Below the pieces are notes generated by a model. The model did not search any database, was not told the origin of the DNA, and worked only from the letters and a program-made list of their open reading frames with translations. Shown here piece by piece: positions 28,725 to 39,966 of a stretch of DNA of 64,000 nt. Location: the NCBI GenBank assembly GCA_016191245.1, contig JACPOY010000021.1, positions 62,001 to 126,000 of the forward strand, read 5' to 3'. The stretch is from Gammaproteobacteria bacterium. GTDB lineage: Bacteria > Pseudomonadota > Gammaproteobacteria > Berkiellales > Berkiellaceae. Numbering within the stretch: position 1 is the stretch's first letter; each line of letters begins with the position of its first letter. Position numbers and translations under genes: made by a program.

Positions 28725-28751
28725 TCCCTTCTCCCACAAGAGGAGAAGGGG
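28725..28751. repeat. REP-like hairpin between convergent genes
   Basis: CCCTTCTCC pairs with GGAGAAGGG around CACAAGA. It is a shortened member of the C-rich repeat family and lies between the methyltransferase and LRR gene stops, where it could help stop transcription. Confidence 0.6.
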
Positions 28752-28762
28752 TATAAAGACGA

Positions 28763-31700
28763 TTAACAGTGCGAGCGATTTAATGAAGATATCTCCCGTC
28801 TTTTATCGGTATTAGGCGTATTACTCGGTTGCTGGGTGCGCCTGCCCAATTGTGGAGACTGTGAAAACTGAAGCACAGGTGAATGCTCTGAAAGTACCAA
28901 ATTAGCTTGTGATGCACATCTTCTTATCGGAGTAGCGCTTCGCTTTAAGGGAGTTTCCTTTTTGATATCTAAAGCAGCTAATCTTTTAATCATATTTCTT
29001 TCTTGAAGATGCATTTCTAATACATCTTGAATTTCACAAAGATAGTGCCTGGCCTCACGCACTTGTTCAAACTGCGCATGGATCCCTGATTGAAAAGGTT
29101 TGGCAACATAAATGGGGGTAATATCCAGGTACTCAAGCACATTATTTAATTTTAATGTTGGAATGAAGCTTTGGAGCGTCTGGGCTTTAGCATGATGACC
29201 ATTGAACTCAATGCATTCAAAGATATTATGCTGGGTTAATATTTGAGCTAAATGAAGAAGCGCATGATCGCCAATATTATTATGATTTAAACGTAAAGTT
29301 TTTAGCGTGCACGAAGACTTTTTCGTTGCTCCATCCATTAATTTATTTGCGCCCAGACTATCAATTTCATTGTCTGATAAATCAAGCTCTTCAAGAGTGC
29401 AGCTTGGATTTTGTAAGGCTTTAGCTAATTTAGTAGCACCAGTGATTCTAATAGGATGACTTTCTGGCCAAACACCTGGTGCATGCCGCATTTCTAATAC
29501 TTTTAGGTTGCTACGTGGCAATGCTTTTGCAATTAAAGCAGCGCTTTGGTCGCCCTCTAAACAATTAGATAAATTTAAGTGTTGAATTGATTTATTGTTT
29601 ACAATCAAAAGAGCAATATATTCAGCTGCGTCTTGCGTTGTTGGGTTCAAACTGACATCAAGTTTTTTTACTTGAGATTTATGCATGAGTGCTTGTGTCA
29701 GAATGTGAATATGCTCATCATTGAATAAGGTACCATTGCAGGTTATTTTGCGAATAGTATCTGAATGATGAGATAGCGCTTTGATCATGGCTACTTTAAG
29801 TACATCCGAGAATTCAACACTATGGAGACTAACTTCGGTAATATCTGGAATTGGGGTGGATAGTGGTATCCCTAAATGTTGTGCTAACTCAAATCTTTGA
29901 ACTTTGTTAGACGCCAATAACAAGCAAAAAAGTTGCGCGCATTGTAATTGCTCATCTGGACTAAAGTGTTGATCAGAACGTAATGCAAGTTTGCCTTCAA
30001 TAATCACTTTTTTGAGCCAATCTTTGATTTGGTGGCTATTTGATTTTTTAAGAATATGTTGCAGCGTCAAATGAGTGAAATATGGATCATGCGTATGAAC
30101 CGTTGTAAAAACAAGTTGATCATCTGCAATCACAGGGTTACAAGCACTATGTAGCATATCTTGGCACATCCTAAGATGCTGTGGGCTTAATTCAGCAAAT
30201 GTTAAGATAAGATCGGCAATTTGCGCTTTATTTTTATCAGGGCTGGAATAAAAGCTTGTCGCCTTTTTGATTTGATGTGCAAGAGCAGGATCTTGCGTTA
30301 CATTTAATCTGACATAGAGTCCGCTTAATATCTCTGGTTCTAAGATAAATCCGAATAGTGTTGATAGTATGATGTTTTGTTGCGCAGGTGATTGGTGTTT
30401 AATACTTTTTTGTAACATTGTTCGAAGTGCTCTCGCACTGACTTTTGGATTTTGATGTAATAAGAAAATTTTTAGCGGCGCTCTTGCGAGTACATTTTCA
30501 CTAAGTGCGGCAATGCCGTCATCTGAAATATCAGTATCCAATGCACTAAAATGGTTGAGCTGTTGACAATTGTTTTGCAGGCTTTGCGCTAAAGCCATCA
30601 TACCTTTATCGGAAAATTGCAATTTATCGAGTATCAAGGTCGAAAAGGCAGGTAAGAGATGCGCTTCACCGCCACATTCAGTAATAACTCGTGCTCGGAT
30701 GGATGGCCATTTGATCGCCAACACAAGAAGTTGAGCTACCATTTTCATTTCTTGTGCAACATGAGTTGGCATATGACTGGGGAGCGCTTGTAAGAGTTCA
30801 CGCGCGTTGATTTTACCAGAGGTAAGACCTTCGGCAAGCCAGCCACGAGTGGTTTTTGAAAGCGACTTCATATATAGCGGCAATAATTGGTGTGATGCTT
30901 CTTCAGATACACTTTGTTGGTAACATAATTCACCATCAGGATTATGAAATAGTGCAAACAATCCAAGTTGATCAACTTCTGGATGCAGCTGGCTTAATTC
31001 AGCATTATTGGAAGTCAAAGATTCTAAAACAAAGGGTAGTAAAGTGGGTTGATTACAGATCATGTAAAGGATTTTTGCTACGTCATCTTTACTTTCTTTA
31101 TTAAGACTAAGTGGTTGACTGGTATACGTATCAAAGGAACCTTGATAGGTTCTAGTCTTGAGTGCCCAATATAACCATTTTCTAGCATCAAGGCTTATTT
31201 TTCCTAATTTTGCCAGCACAAATCCCCGTTGAATTTTTTGCAATAAATCAAGTTTTTGAAAGGGGATAGTTCTCTCGATTTGTTTTAAATAATAGGGGCT
31301 AATATCTGGATTTGCATAAATGGTTTGTAAAACAAGCTGAGCATGTAACCATTGCCTATCTTGAGGCTTATTGACAACTTTTTCACTCGTTAGTTTAATT
31401 TGCGGCAAATGCATATTCGTTGCAATTGTAAAATATAACCAACATAACGTATTTTCATCGCAACTATGGAGTTGGGTTGAGACAAAATGATTTTCATATA
31501 AATCTAGTTGATTTATTGATTTATCAAAAGTGGGATCTGGGATTTGTTTGGTTAACAATGCATGATAAATCATATTCCGAACATAGCTTGAATATTGTGC
31601 CATGTGTTTAAAAAGCAACGTAAGAGGGGTAGACATTGTCATTGAAAAGACACGAGAATTAAAGTTCTCATGAATGCTATGGGGCGTTGCGCTAAATAGT

Positions 31701-33016
31701 AGCGGCTGACTGTTTGTTTCAAGTGCTAAATATTGCCATAACCGCATTTGATCTGGAAATTTATCAACTGCTTGATGAATGAAACGGCTGATATAACTAA
31801 ATAATACACTTGGTTCATCTTGTCCTAAACGAGAGACGAGCCTTTGATGTAATAAACGTGTAACGTAGGGGCTATTTGACGCCAAGGCTTGAAATTCTTG
31901 GCATACGCCAAGTTCATGACCTGTTGGCTTAGGATAGTTATCAGTAATGTAGTTTTCATCTTCTAACATCACTACAAGAAAGAGCCAACGTCTGGCATCA
32001 AAAGAAAGAGATTTAATTTGAGTATCAAAGTTTCGCTCAACCATTGCCAAAGCTTGAGCAAATATAGTTGGTGGACATTTTTGTTTTAATTCAAATAAGA
32101 GTTCTTCTCTTTCATATTGTCTTTGCAGTAAAGCCAATTGTTGTCTCAGTTCAACTGATTGTGCAATCTCATTGAAATCTACGGGTTCATTCGATAATGA
32201 ATTAACAAAAAACCATGCAATAGTTTCTGGAGAGTATCTTGATAAATCACGTTGGATCTCTAATGATTTGGGCGATTTTTTTGGAAAATAGGTAGAAACA
32301 AAAGGATCGATATTTTCAGATAACTGATGGCGAATAAGTTGTTGATGCTTGTGTTCGACTTCAACCAAATCAGTATCACTTTGCACATTAAAGCAGGCTT
32401 TGAATTTTTCTCTTAATTGTGGCCAATGTAAATAAAGCAAAACGCACTTGCCAGTGTGAGACTGGCTGGTATGAACAAAAGCGGGTCCTTCGAGCGATTC
32501 ATTATTGAATTGATAGCGCTGTATGGTTTGCTCAAGGTGAAGGGTTAAATACAACCATTTTTTTTCTTTTAACGTTAAACGTTCAAGCAATAATGAAAAA
32601 GCACCTAATGCAATTTCTTGGTTTACCATTGCCAATCGTAAAAATGCATCGATGCTAAAATCGACGATGAACTGGGCATGTAAATGCTGAGGATGAGTGT
32701 GTAAGGTTTTTAATACAAACTGAGCGATATTATTTAAAAATTTAGGTGAATCACAGCCTAACACCTGATTGGCAATTTCGTTTCTTGCAAAATGAATGCT
32801 ATTTATTTTTTCAGAATCACTTGCGGTTTGAAATAGCTTAACTAAATGTGAAGGAATGCTTTCGTTAAGAATCATTTGTGATGCGGGAATATCTTCAGGT
32901 AATGTAGCAATGGCTTTGATTGCCTCAAAATCATCAACACTTGGATTATCCACAGATAAGAGATACTGCTCGATTGGTGTTGGTATAAAAGTGTTGCTCG
33001 TTCTCACCTTGCCCAT
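28763..33016 (-). CDS. giant leucine-rich-repeat protein (1417 aa), effector-like
   Basis: Two ribonuclease-inhibitor-type LRR regions are visible: about 770-850 (LQFSDKGMMALAQSLQNN, DISDDGIAALSENVL) and about 1090-1290 (VKKLDVSLNPTTQDAAEYIA, LEELDLSDNEIDSLGANKLM, LKTLRLNHNNIGDHALLHLA). The first ~750 residues hold a recurring W-L-[YF] motif: KKWLYLTLHL (~150), RRWLFLVVML (~345), LCWLYFTIAT (~525), RKWLYWALKT (~620), RGWLAEGLTS (~733). That suggests a divergent helical repeat. The C-terminus is basic and Ser-rich with possible phosphorylation-like sites (LKRSATPIRRCAS). No signal peptide is seen. NLR-like LRRs in bacteria are typical of effectors acting in eukaryotic hosts. The ATG has GGGGGT upstream. 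Confidence 0.85.
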   Translation of the reverse strand: MGKVRTSNTFIPTPIEQYLLSVDNPSVDDFEAIKAIATLPEDIPASQMILNESIPSHLVKLFQTASDSEKINSIHFARNEIANQVLGCDSPKFLNNIAQFVLKTLHTHPQHLHAQFIVDFSIDAFLRLAMVNQEIALGAFSLLLERLTLKEKKWLYLTLHLEQTIQRYQFNNESLEGPAFVHTSQSHTGKCVLLYLHWPQLREKFKACFNVQSDTDLVEVEHKHQQLIRHQLSENIDPFVSTYFPKKSPKSLEIQRDLSRYSPETIAWFFVNSLSNEPVDFNEIAQSVELRQQLALLQRQYEREELLFELKQKCPPTIFAQALAMVERNFDTQIKSLSFDARRWLFLVVMLEDENYITDNYPKPTGHELGVCQEFQALASNSPYVTRLLHQRLVSRLGQDEPSVLFSYISRFIHQAVDKFPDQMRLWQYLALETNSQPLLFSATPHSIHENFNSRVFSMTMSTPLTLLFKHMAQYSSYVRNMIYHALLTKQIPDPTFDKSINQLDLYENHFVSTQLHSCDENTLCWLYFTIATNMHLPQIKLTSEKVVNKPQDRQWLHAQLVLQTIYANPDISPYYLKQIERTIPFQKLDLLQKIQRGFVLAKLGKISLDARKWLYWALKTRTYQGSFDTYTSQPLSLNKESKDDVAKILYMICNQPTLLPFVLESLTSNNAELSQLHPEVDQLGLFALFHNPDGELCYQQSVSEEASHQLLPLYMKSLSKTTRGWLAEGLTSGKINARELLQALPSHMPTHVAQEMKMVAQLLVLAIKWPSIRARVITECGGEAHLLPAFSTLILDKLQFSDKGMMALAQSLQNNCQQLNHFSALDTDISDDGIAALSENVLARAPLKIFLLHQNPKVSARALRTMLQKSIKHQSPAQQNIILSTLFGFILEPEILSGLYVRLNVTQDPALAHQIKKATSFYSSPDKNKAQIADLILTFAELSPQHLRMCQDMLHSACNPVIADDQLVFTTVHTHDPYFTHLTLQHILKKSNSHQIKDWLKKVIIEGKLALRSDQHFSPDEQLQCAQLFCLLLASNKVQRFELAQHLGIPLSTPIPDITEVSLHSVEFSDVLKVAMIKALSHHSDTIRKITCNGTLFNDEHIHILTQALMHKSQVKKLDVSLNPTTQDAAEYIALLIVNNKSIQHLNLSNCLEGDQSAALIAKALPRSNLKVLEMRHAPGVWPESHPIRITGATKLAKALQNPSCTLEELDLSDNEIDSLGANKLMDGATKKSSCTLKTLRLNHNNIGDHALLHLAQILTQHNIFECIEFNGHHAKAQTLQSFIPTLKLNNVLEYLDITPIYVAKPFQSGIHAQFEQVREARHYLCEIQDVLEMHLQERNMIKRLAALDIKKETPLKRSATPIRRCASQANLVLSEHSPVLQFSQSPQLGRRTQQPSNTPNTDKRREISSLNRSHC

Positions 33017-33283
33017 ATATACCCCCTAGGTAGCCAGCATCTGGCGACATCAGTTTGCTGATTGGTCTTATACTGCTTCGGCGGCTTAACTTTAATCCTT
33101 AAGCAGCTTTTGTTACATATACCGCACTTTTTACTGAAAATAATTCACCTTAATAGAAGGGATTTTGTGGATAATGTAATGAAATGAATACAAATTGAAA
33201 GACTTAAAAAAAATGTATGGCAAAAGGCTTACACCGAATTAAGCAATAGTGGATAGCATTAATGGTTAATTTCTCAAAAGTGA

Positions 33284-34459
33284 TTAGGATTCAGTTTCAA
33301 ATTGCTTCAAAATGATATTTAATTTCTCGCAGATATAAGCCACTTCTTGAGATTGGATAACAAGAGGAGGGAGCAATCGAATAATATTATGTTGGATAAC
33401 ATTCACTAATAAACCATGCTGCAATGAAATTTTGCTAATTTCCTTACATGGTTTGTTTAACTCAATACCAATCATGAGCCCTTTACCACGTACAGATTTC
33501 ACCAATGGATGATGATGAAATTGTTCTTGTAAGGCCTTGAGAAGATTTTCCCCTTGTATACTCGCATTGTTCATCAGATCATATTTATCGATGATCCCTA
33601 ATGTTTGTAATGCAACCGCGCAGGCAAAGGGATTACCGCCAGAAGTCGAACCATGTTTGTCGGGCGCAAACAATTCATTAGCAATACCTTGGGTTAAACA
33701 GACCCCAATAGGAATACCGTTGGCTAGCCCTTTTGATAAAGTGAGGATATCGGGTTTGATATCAAGATGCTGACAGTATAAAAACTTGCCTGTTCGCCCC
33801 ATGCCGGTTTGAATTTCATCAACGATCATCAACCAATCATGCTTATCACATAGTTGGCGGATCTCACGCAAAAATTGTTCTGAAGCGACATGAATACCGC
33901 CTGCACCTTGTATAGGCTCGACCATCACTGCCACAATATCATTGCGTGAATTTGCGATTTGTTTTAAAGCATTCATATCATTAAAAGGAGCACGTGCAAA
34001 ACCACTTGCCAGGGGTTCAAATCCAGCTTGCACTTGTCGATGACCACTTGCTGTTAATGTCGCAAGCGTTCTGCCATGAAAAGCATTTTCAAAGACTAAT
34101 ATGCTAGGATTATCGAAGTGTTTACGATGACCGTACAATCTGGCTAGTTTAATAGCGCATTCATTTGCTTCAGAACCACTATTGGCAAAAAATGCTTTGT
34201 CCATTCCTGTTTTGTGACAAAGCACTTCGGCTAATAATTCTTTCTCCGGGATCTGATACAAATTAGAGACATGAACCAATTTTGCGGCTTGTTGTTGCAC
34301 AAAACTTACCCATTCGGGATTTTCATGACCTAATAAATTGATCCCAATGCCACTAATGGCATCCAGATAACGATTGCCTTTTTCATCCCACAACCAGACA
34401 CCTTCACCGCGGGTAAAGGTAACTGGTAATGGATCGTAAGTAAAAAGCAATCGTTTCAT
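33284..34459 (-). CDS. argD: acetylornithine/N-succinyldiaminopimelate aminotransferase-like (ArgD family)
   Basis: The 391-residue class III PLP aminotransferase has FFANSGSEANECAIKLAR (about 90-107), the aspartate motif VDEIQTGMGRTG and the PLP lysine in LSKGLANGIPIG (about 243). Length and motifs fit ArgD/AstC better than the longer GabT/BioA. No other arginine genes are in the window, so its role may be the succinyldiaminopimelate step of lysine and peptidoglycan synthesis, which ArgD can perform. It starts eight bases after the sodB stop on the same strand, so the two are probably co-transcribed. The exact substrate is inference. Confidence 0.82.
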   Translation of the reverse strand: MKRLLFTYDPLPVTFTRGEGVWLWDEKGNRYLDAISGIGINLLGHENPEWVSFVQQQAAKLVHVSNLYQIPEKELLAEVLCHKTGMDKAFFANSGSEANECAIKLARLYGHRKHFDNPSILVFENAFHGRTLATLTASGHRQVQAGFEPLASGFARAPFNDMNALKQIANSRNDIVAVMVEPIQGAGGIHVASEQFLREIRQLCDKHDWLMIVDEIQTGMGRTGKFLYCQHLDIKPDILTLSKGLANGIPIGVCLTQGIANELFAPDKHGSTSGGNPFACAVALQTLGIIDKYDLMNNASIQGENLLKALQEQFHHHPLVKSVRGKGLMIGIELNKPCKEISKISLQHGLLVNVIQHNIIRLLPPLVIQSQEVAYICEKLNIILKQFETES

Positions 34460-34467
34460 ATACAGGC

Positions 34468-35049
34468 TTATTTTTCAAAATTTGCGGCAACAAAATCCCA
34501 ATTCACTAATTCCCAAAAATGTTCAACATATTTAGGACGAGCGTTGCGATAATCAATATAGTACGCATGTTCCCAGACGTCGCAGGTGAGTAAGGCTTTT
34601 TGATTGGAAGTCATTGGCGTTTGTGCATTGCTGGTGCTGACAAGTTCTAAGGCACCATTGGCGTTTTTCACTAACCAGCCCCAACCTGAACCAAAAGTTG
34701 TCACAGAGGTTTTAGTGAAAAGCTCTTTAAATTGTTCAAAAGATCCAAATGTTTTATCAATTGCACTTGCTAATGCACCGCTTGGTTTGCCACCACCATT
34801 TGGGCTTAAACAATGCCAATAAAAAGTGTGATTCCAAATTTGGGCAGCATTGTTAAAGATCCCGCCGCTGGATTTCATGATAATTTCTTCTAAACTTTTA
34901 TTCGCGAATTCTGTATTGGGAATTAAGTTATTCAGGTTGTCGACATAAGCTTTATGATGCTTACCATAGTGATATTCTAAAGTTTCACGAGAGATATGAG
35001 GTGCAAGTGCATCCATTTCATAAGGAAGAGGGGGTAACTGAATTGTCAT
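34468..35049 (-). CDS. sodB: iron/manganese superoxide dismutase SodB
   Basis: ATG 35049 with GGAGA upstream gives 193 residues, the family length; a longer open frame to 35154 adds only non-homologous residues. The metal ligands are visible: His in [16 protein letters not shown], His in [12 protein letters not shown], and Asp and His in [18 protein letters not shown]. The second-shell Gly-Gln-type region [11 protein letters not shown] is that of Fe-SODs. It dismutes superoxide in the cytosol. It is divergent from grxD, and a peroxiredoxin gene follows further along, giving an oxidative-stress cluster. Confidence 0.94.
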   Translation of the reverse strand: MTIQLPPLPYEMDALAPHISRETLEYHYGKHHKAYVDNLNNLIPNTEFANKSLEEIIMKSSGGIFNNAAQIWNHTFYWHCLSPNGGGKPSGALASAIDKTFGSFEQFKELFTKTSVTTFGSGWGWLVKNANGALELVSTSNAQTPMTSNQKALLTCDVWEHAYYIDYRNARPKYVEHFWELVNWDFVAANFEK

Positions 35050-35208
35050 AGCTATTCTCCCATTAGAGTTATTAAACATACTTGTTAGTGCGCTATCATG
35101 CTGAAGGCCACAGTCTATTGGCCAATAGACCTGGAAGCAAGCATGATTCTTCAAGCAAAATGCTCTAGAATACTTACCTTATCTTTACCGTTATACGATA
35201 GGTTGATG

Positions 35209-35559
35209 ATGGATACTTTAGAGCGAATTAAGTTACAAATTGCTAACAATCCTTTATTGCTTTATATGAAGGGAACCCCTCAATTTCCGCAATGTGGGTT
35301 TTCTGGGCAAGTAGCGCAGATATTGAAGCTTTGTAAAGCAAAATATGCGTATGTAAACATATTAGAGAATCCAGATATTCGACAAACATTGCCCCAATAT
35401 GCCAATTGGCCCACTTTCCCTCAGTTGTATTTAAAAGGCGAATTGATCGGGGGTTGTGATATTGTGACTGAGCTCTTTGAACAAGGTGATCTGCAAAAGC
35501 AGCTTACTGAAGCTGGCGTCACTGCTGAGAATATGGAAACAATGGCAGCCCAAGAATAG
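35209..35559 (+). CDS. grxD: monothiol glutaredoxin Grx4
   Basis: Starting at ATG 35209 (a neighbouring ATG at 35206 is in frame; AGG lies 6 bases upstream) it has 116 residues, close to E. coli GrxD (115). It shows the CGFS active site (FPQCGFSGQ), the conserved lysine in LLYMKGTP, and the glutathione-binding WPTFPQLYLKGELIGGCDI. Monothiol CGFS glutaredoxins bind a glutathione-ligated 2Fe-2S cluster and pass it on in iron-sulfur assembly. It is divergent from sodB, with 159 bases between the two starts. Confidence 0.93.
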   Translation: MDTLERIKLQIANNPLLLYMKGTPQFPQCGFSGQVAQILKLCKAKYAYVNILENPDIRQTLPQYANWPTFPQLYLKGELIGGCDIVTELFEQGDLQKQLTEAGVTAENMETMAAQE

Positions 35560-35628
35560 ACCAAAGGGTAGGACAGGATTACTACTGATATAGCTAACTT
35601 ATAAAAACCATGTTAGCATGGATTCAGA

Positions 35629-35666
35629 CCCTCACCCTAGCCCTCTCCTGCAAAAGCAGAAGAGGG
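35629..35666. repeat. REP-like C-rich hairpin (degenerate)
   Basis: CCCTCACCCTAGCCCTCTC with a changed right arm lies between grxD and the peroxiredoxin gene, in the latter's 5' region. Confidence 0.65.
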
Positions 35667-35702
35667 AAAAGATATAACATTTTTTTATTTTAAGGAGAAA
35701 TT

Positions 35703-36308
35703 ATGAGCGTATTAGTAGGTCGTAAAGCACCAGATTTTACATGTTCAGCTGTATTGGGTAATGGTGAAATTACTTCTGGATTTAAACTATCCGAAGCCAT
35801 TAAAGGTAAATACGGTTTGGTTTTCTTTTATCCTTTAGACTTCACTTTTGTCTGTCCTTCAGAATTAATTGCTTTGAATAAACGGATGAAGCAATTTAAA
35901 GAACGTGGCGTTGAAGTGATTGCAGTTTCTATCGATTCACAATTTACTCATAATGCATGGCGTAATACTTCAGTTAAAGATGGTGGTATTGATAAAGTAA
36001 CCTACACCATGGCTGCTGATATTAATCATCGCATTTGCCAAGCATATGGCGTTGAACATCCTGAAGCAGGCGTGGCTTTTAGAGCGGCGTTTATCATTGA
36101 TAAAAACGGCACTATTCGTTCACAAATCGTTAACGATTTACCGATTGGTCGAAACATTGATGAAATTATTCGTGTTATCGATGCAGTTCAGTATAACGAA
36201 GCGCATGGTGAAGTATGCCCAGCGGGTTGGAAGAAAGGCGATTCTGCAATGAAAGCTACTCCAGACGGTGTTGCGACCTACTTAGCCAATAACGAAAGCG
36301 TATTGTGA
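35703..36308 (+). CDS. 2-Cys peroxiredoxin (AhpC/Tsa family)
   Basis: The 201-residue protein has the peroxidatic cysteine in FYPLDFTFVCPSEL (about 52) and the resolving cysteine in EVCPAGWKKG (about 171), so it is a typical 2-Cys enzyme. It reduces hydrogen peroxide and organic peroxides; the electron donor (thioredoxin or AhpF) is not in the window. The ATG is preceded by AAGGAG. The cluster with sodB and grxD points to oxidative-stress defence. Confidence 0.93.
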   Translation: MSVLVGRKAPDFTCSAVLGNGEITSGFKLSEAIKGKYGLVFFYPLDFTFVCPSELIALNKRMKQFKERGVEVIAVSIDSQFTHNAWRNTSVKDGGIDKVTYTMAADINHRICQAYGVEHPEAGVAFRAAFIIDKNGTIRSQIVNDLPIGRNIDEIIRVIDAVQYNEAHGEVCPAGWKKGDSAMKATPDGVATYLANNESVL

Positions 36309-36369
36309 TTGTAATAGAGTTTAATTTTTTGGGTTAGGCTTTGGATTAAGTCAATGCTCCTCTTATTCT

Positions 36370-38547
<2,178 letters not shown>

Positions 38548-38679
38548 TTAATTTTATAACAACATTCCCTCCACAAAAATAGTTCATTTCAGCACCCAAC
38601 ACCGGGAATATCTCTATTGCTATGGTCTTGAATTTACATTCTAATTGAAAGAATACCGTAATCTTTTCAGGCTGTATGC

Positions 38680-39294
38680 TTGTTCAGTGTTGATTTTAAC
38701 TGTCCGTTCTTTATGACGGCGGCAGTTGGTGTGGCATATAATAATTATAAGTTTGCTCGCAATATTATATTTAATGATATTGAATTCTATCCTAGTGCTA
38801 CATTTAATGGGATTCAAACTGGTGTAAAAGCAGAAGTAGGATATGTTTATACTTTCCGTACATATGAAGTAATTCCATTAGGCTCATTGTTTTATTCTCA
38901 TTTAAATTTACATGATTACCAAGAAAAAGGGGCAGGGAACGCCAGTCAAAGTGTTCGAGAGGAAGATTTTGATACCCTGCAAGCGGGAGTAGGAGTAAAG
39001 CTTGTTGATAGTTATGAAATTAATAAGTGTTACTTACTGCAAGCCGAAGTTCATATCATGGGATTTTATGATGCTTTTAATGACAGAATGCAGACCACTT
39101 CTCAATTTGTAGGAGCAGGCCCAAGCTTTAACACCTTTGGATTTGATCCTGCACGCGCAAGTATTAACCTTGGCACTAGCGTCGCATTATTTAATATCTT
39201 TGATTATGTCTTTACTGGTGAATATGATTTTTATGCTAAAGAAGATTATCGTGCGCATTCTGGGTTCTTAAGAATGCGGTATGAGTTTTCTTGA
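38680..39294 (+). pseudogene. autotransporter beta-barrel remnant
   Basis: The 204-residue frame opens with TTG and has no signal peptide or convincing ribosome binding site. Its content matches the second half of an autotransporter beta domain: FFMTAAVGVAYNNYKFAR, TGVKAEVGYVYTFRTYEVIP, FDTLQAGVGVKL and the terminal FLRMRYEFS. Normal barrels are about 260-280 residues and follow a long passenger; here the first strands and the whole passenger are absent, and the upstream 130 bases show no matching frame. I read it as a decayed remnant. A short expressed outer-membrane protein is the alternative. Confidence 0.6.
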
Positions 39295-39295
39295 G

Positions 39296-39333
39296 ACCCC
39301 TCACCCTAACCCTCTCCCGCAAGGGGAGAGGGG
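39296..39333. repeat. REP-like C-rich hairpin
   Basis: A full consensus copy (CCCTCTCCCGCAAGGGGAG in the stem) lies directly after the autotransporter remnant and before the convergent rnt stop. Confidence 0.82.
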
Positions 39334-39351
39334 ATAGGATCTGAAAGGGAT

Positions 39352-39966
39352 TTAGCCCCACCCACCCAATGTTTTCCATTTATTCACAATATTACAAAAC
39401 AAAGCGGCGGTACTTTGTGCATCATAAAGCGCAGAATGTGCATCATCGGTATTAAAGGCAATATTGGCAGCCTGCATGGCTTTGGCGAGTACGGATTGCC
39501 CATAAGCTAAAGCGCCTAAGGTCGCAGTATCAAAGCTCGTAAAACGATGAAAAGGATTGTGTTTAATATTGGCGCGTTTGACGGCCGCATTTAAAAATTG
39601 TTGATCAAACCAGGCATTATGACCCACAACCACAGCTCTTGAGCATTGCTTTTCTTCGCATTCTTTCAAGATTGCTTTAAATAGCTCTTTTAACGCTTGA
39701 TCTTCAGAAACGGCAAAGCGAAAAGGGTGGCCAGGATCAATTTTATTAAAAGCCAGAGCATTAGGATCAAGAATACCACCAACAAAGGGTTGAATATGAT
39801 AATGATAGGTCTGATCAGGATGAATAATACCCTCATCATCCATTTTGATACTCACTGCAGCAAGTTCAAGTAGTGCGTCCGTGGCAGGATTGACGCCGCC
39901 TGATTCGACATCAATTACAACAGGCAAAAAACCACGAAAACGTGTAGAAATAGTGTTAGTCGTCAT
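39352..39966 (-). CDS. rnt: ribonuclease T
   Basis: The 204-residue DEDDh exonuclease has motif I VIDVESGGVNPATDALLELA, motif II HNAWFDQQFL and motif III HSALYDAQSTAALF, with the catalytic Asp, Glu, Asp, His and Asp in place. Length fits RNase T (~215) and the N-terminal RFRGFLPVVIDVESGG is characteristic of it. It trims the 3' ends of tRNAs and other stable RNAs. Its ATG overlaps the pyrC stop by four bases, so the two are translationally coupled. Confidence 0.92.
   Translation of the reverse strand: MTTNTISTRFRGFLPVVIDVESGGVNPATDALLELAAVSIKMDDEGIIHPDQTYHYHIQPFVGGILDPNALAFNKIDPGHPFRFAVSEDQALKELFKAILKECEEKQCSRAVVVGHNAWFDQQFLNAAVKRANIKHNPFHRFTSFDTATLGALAYGQSVLAKAMQAANIAFNTDDAHSALYDAQSTAALFCNIVNKWKTLGGWG

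Noticed and set aside
33070..33110. PmrA-type TTAA-N7-TTAA box upstream of the LRR gene
   Set aside because: The two TTAA are nine bases apart and TTAA is common in this AT-rich DNA.
34468..35154. Long form of sodB from 35154
   Set aside because: The first 35 residues lack SOD similarity, and ATG 35049 has GGAGA upstream.
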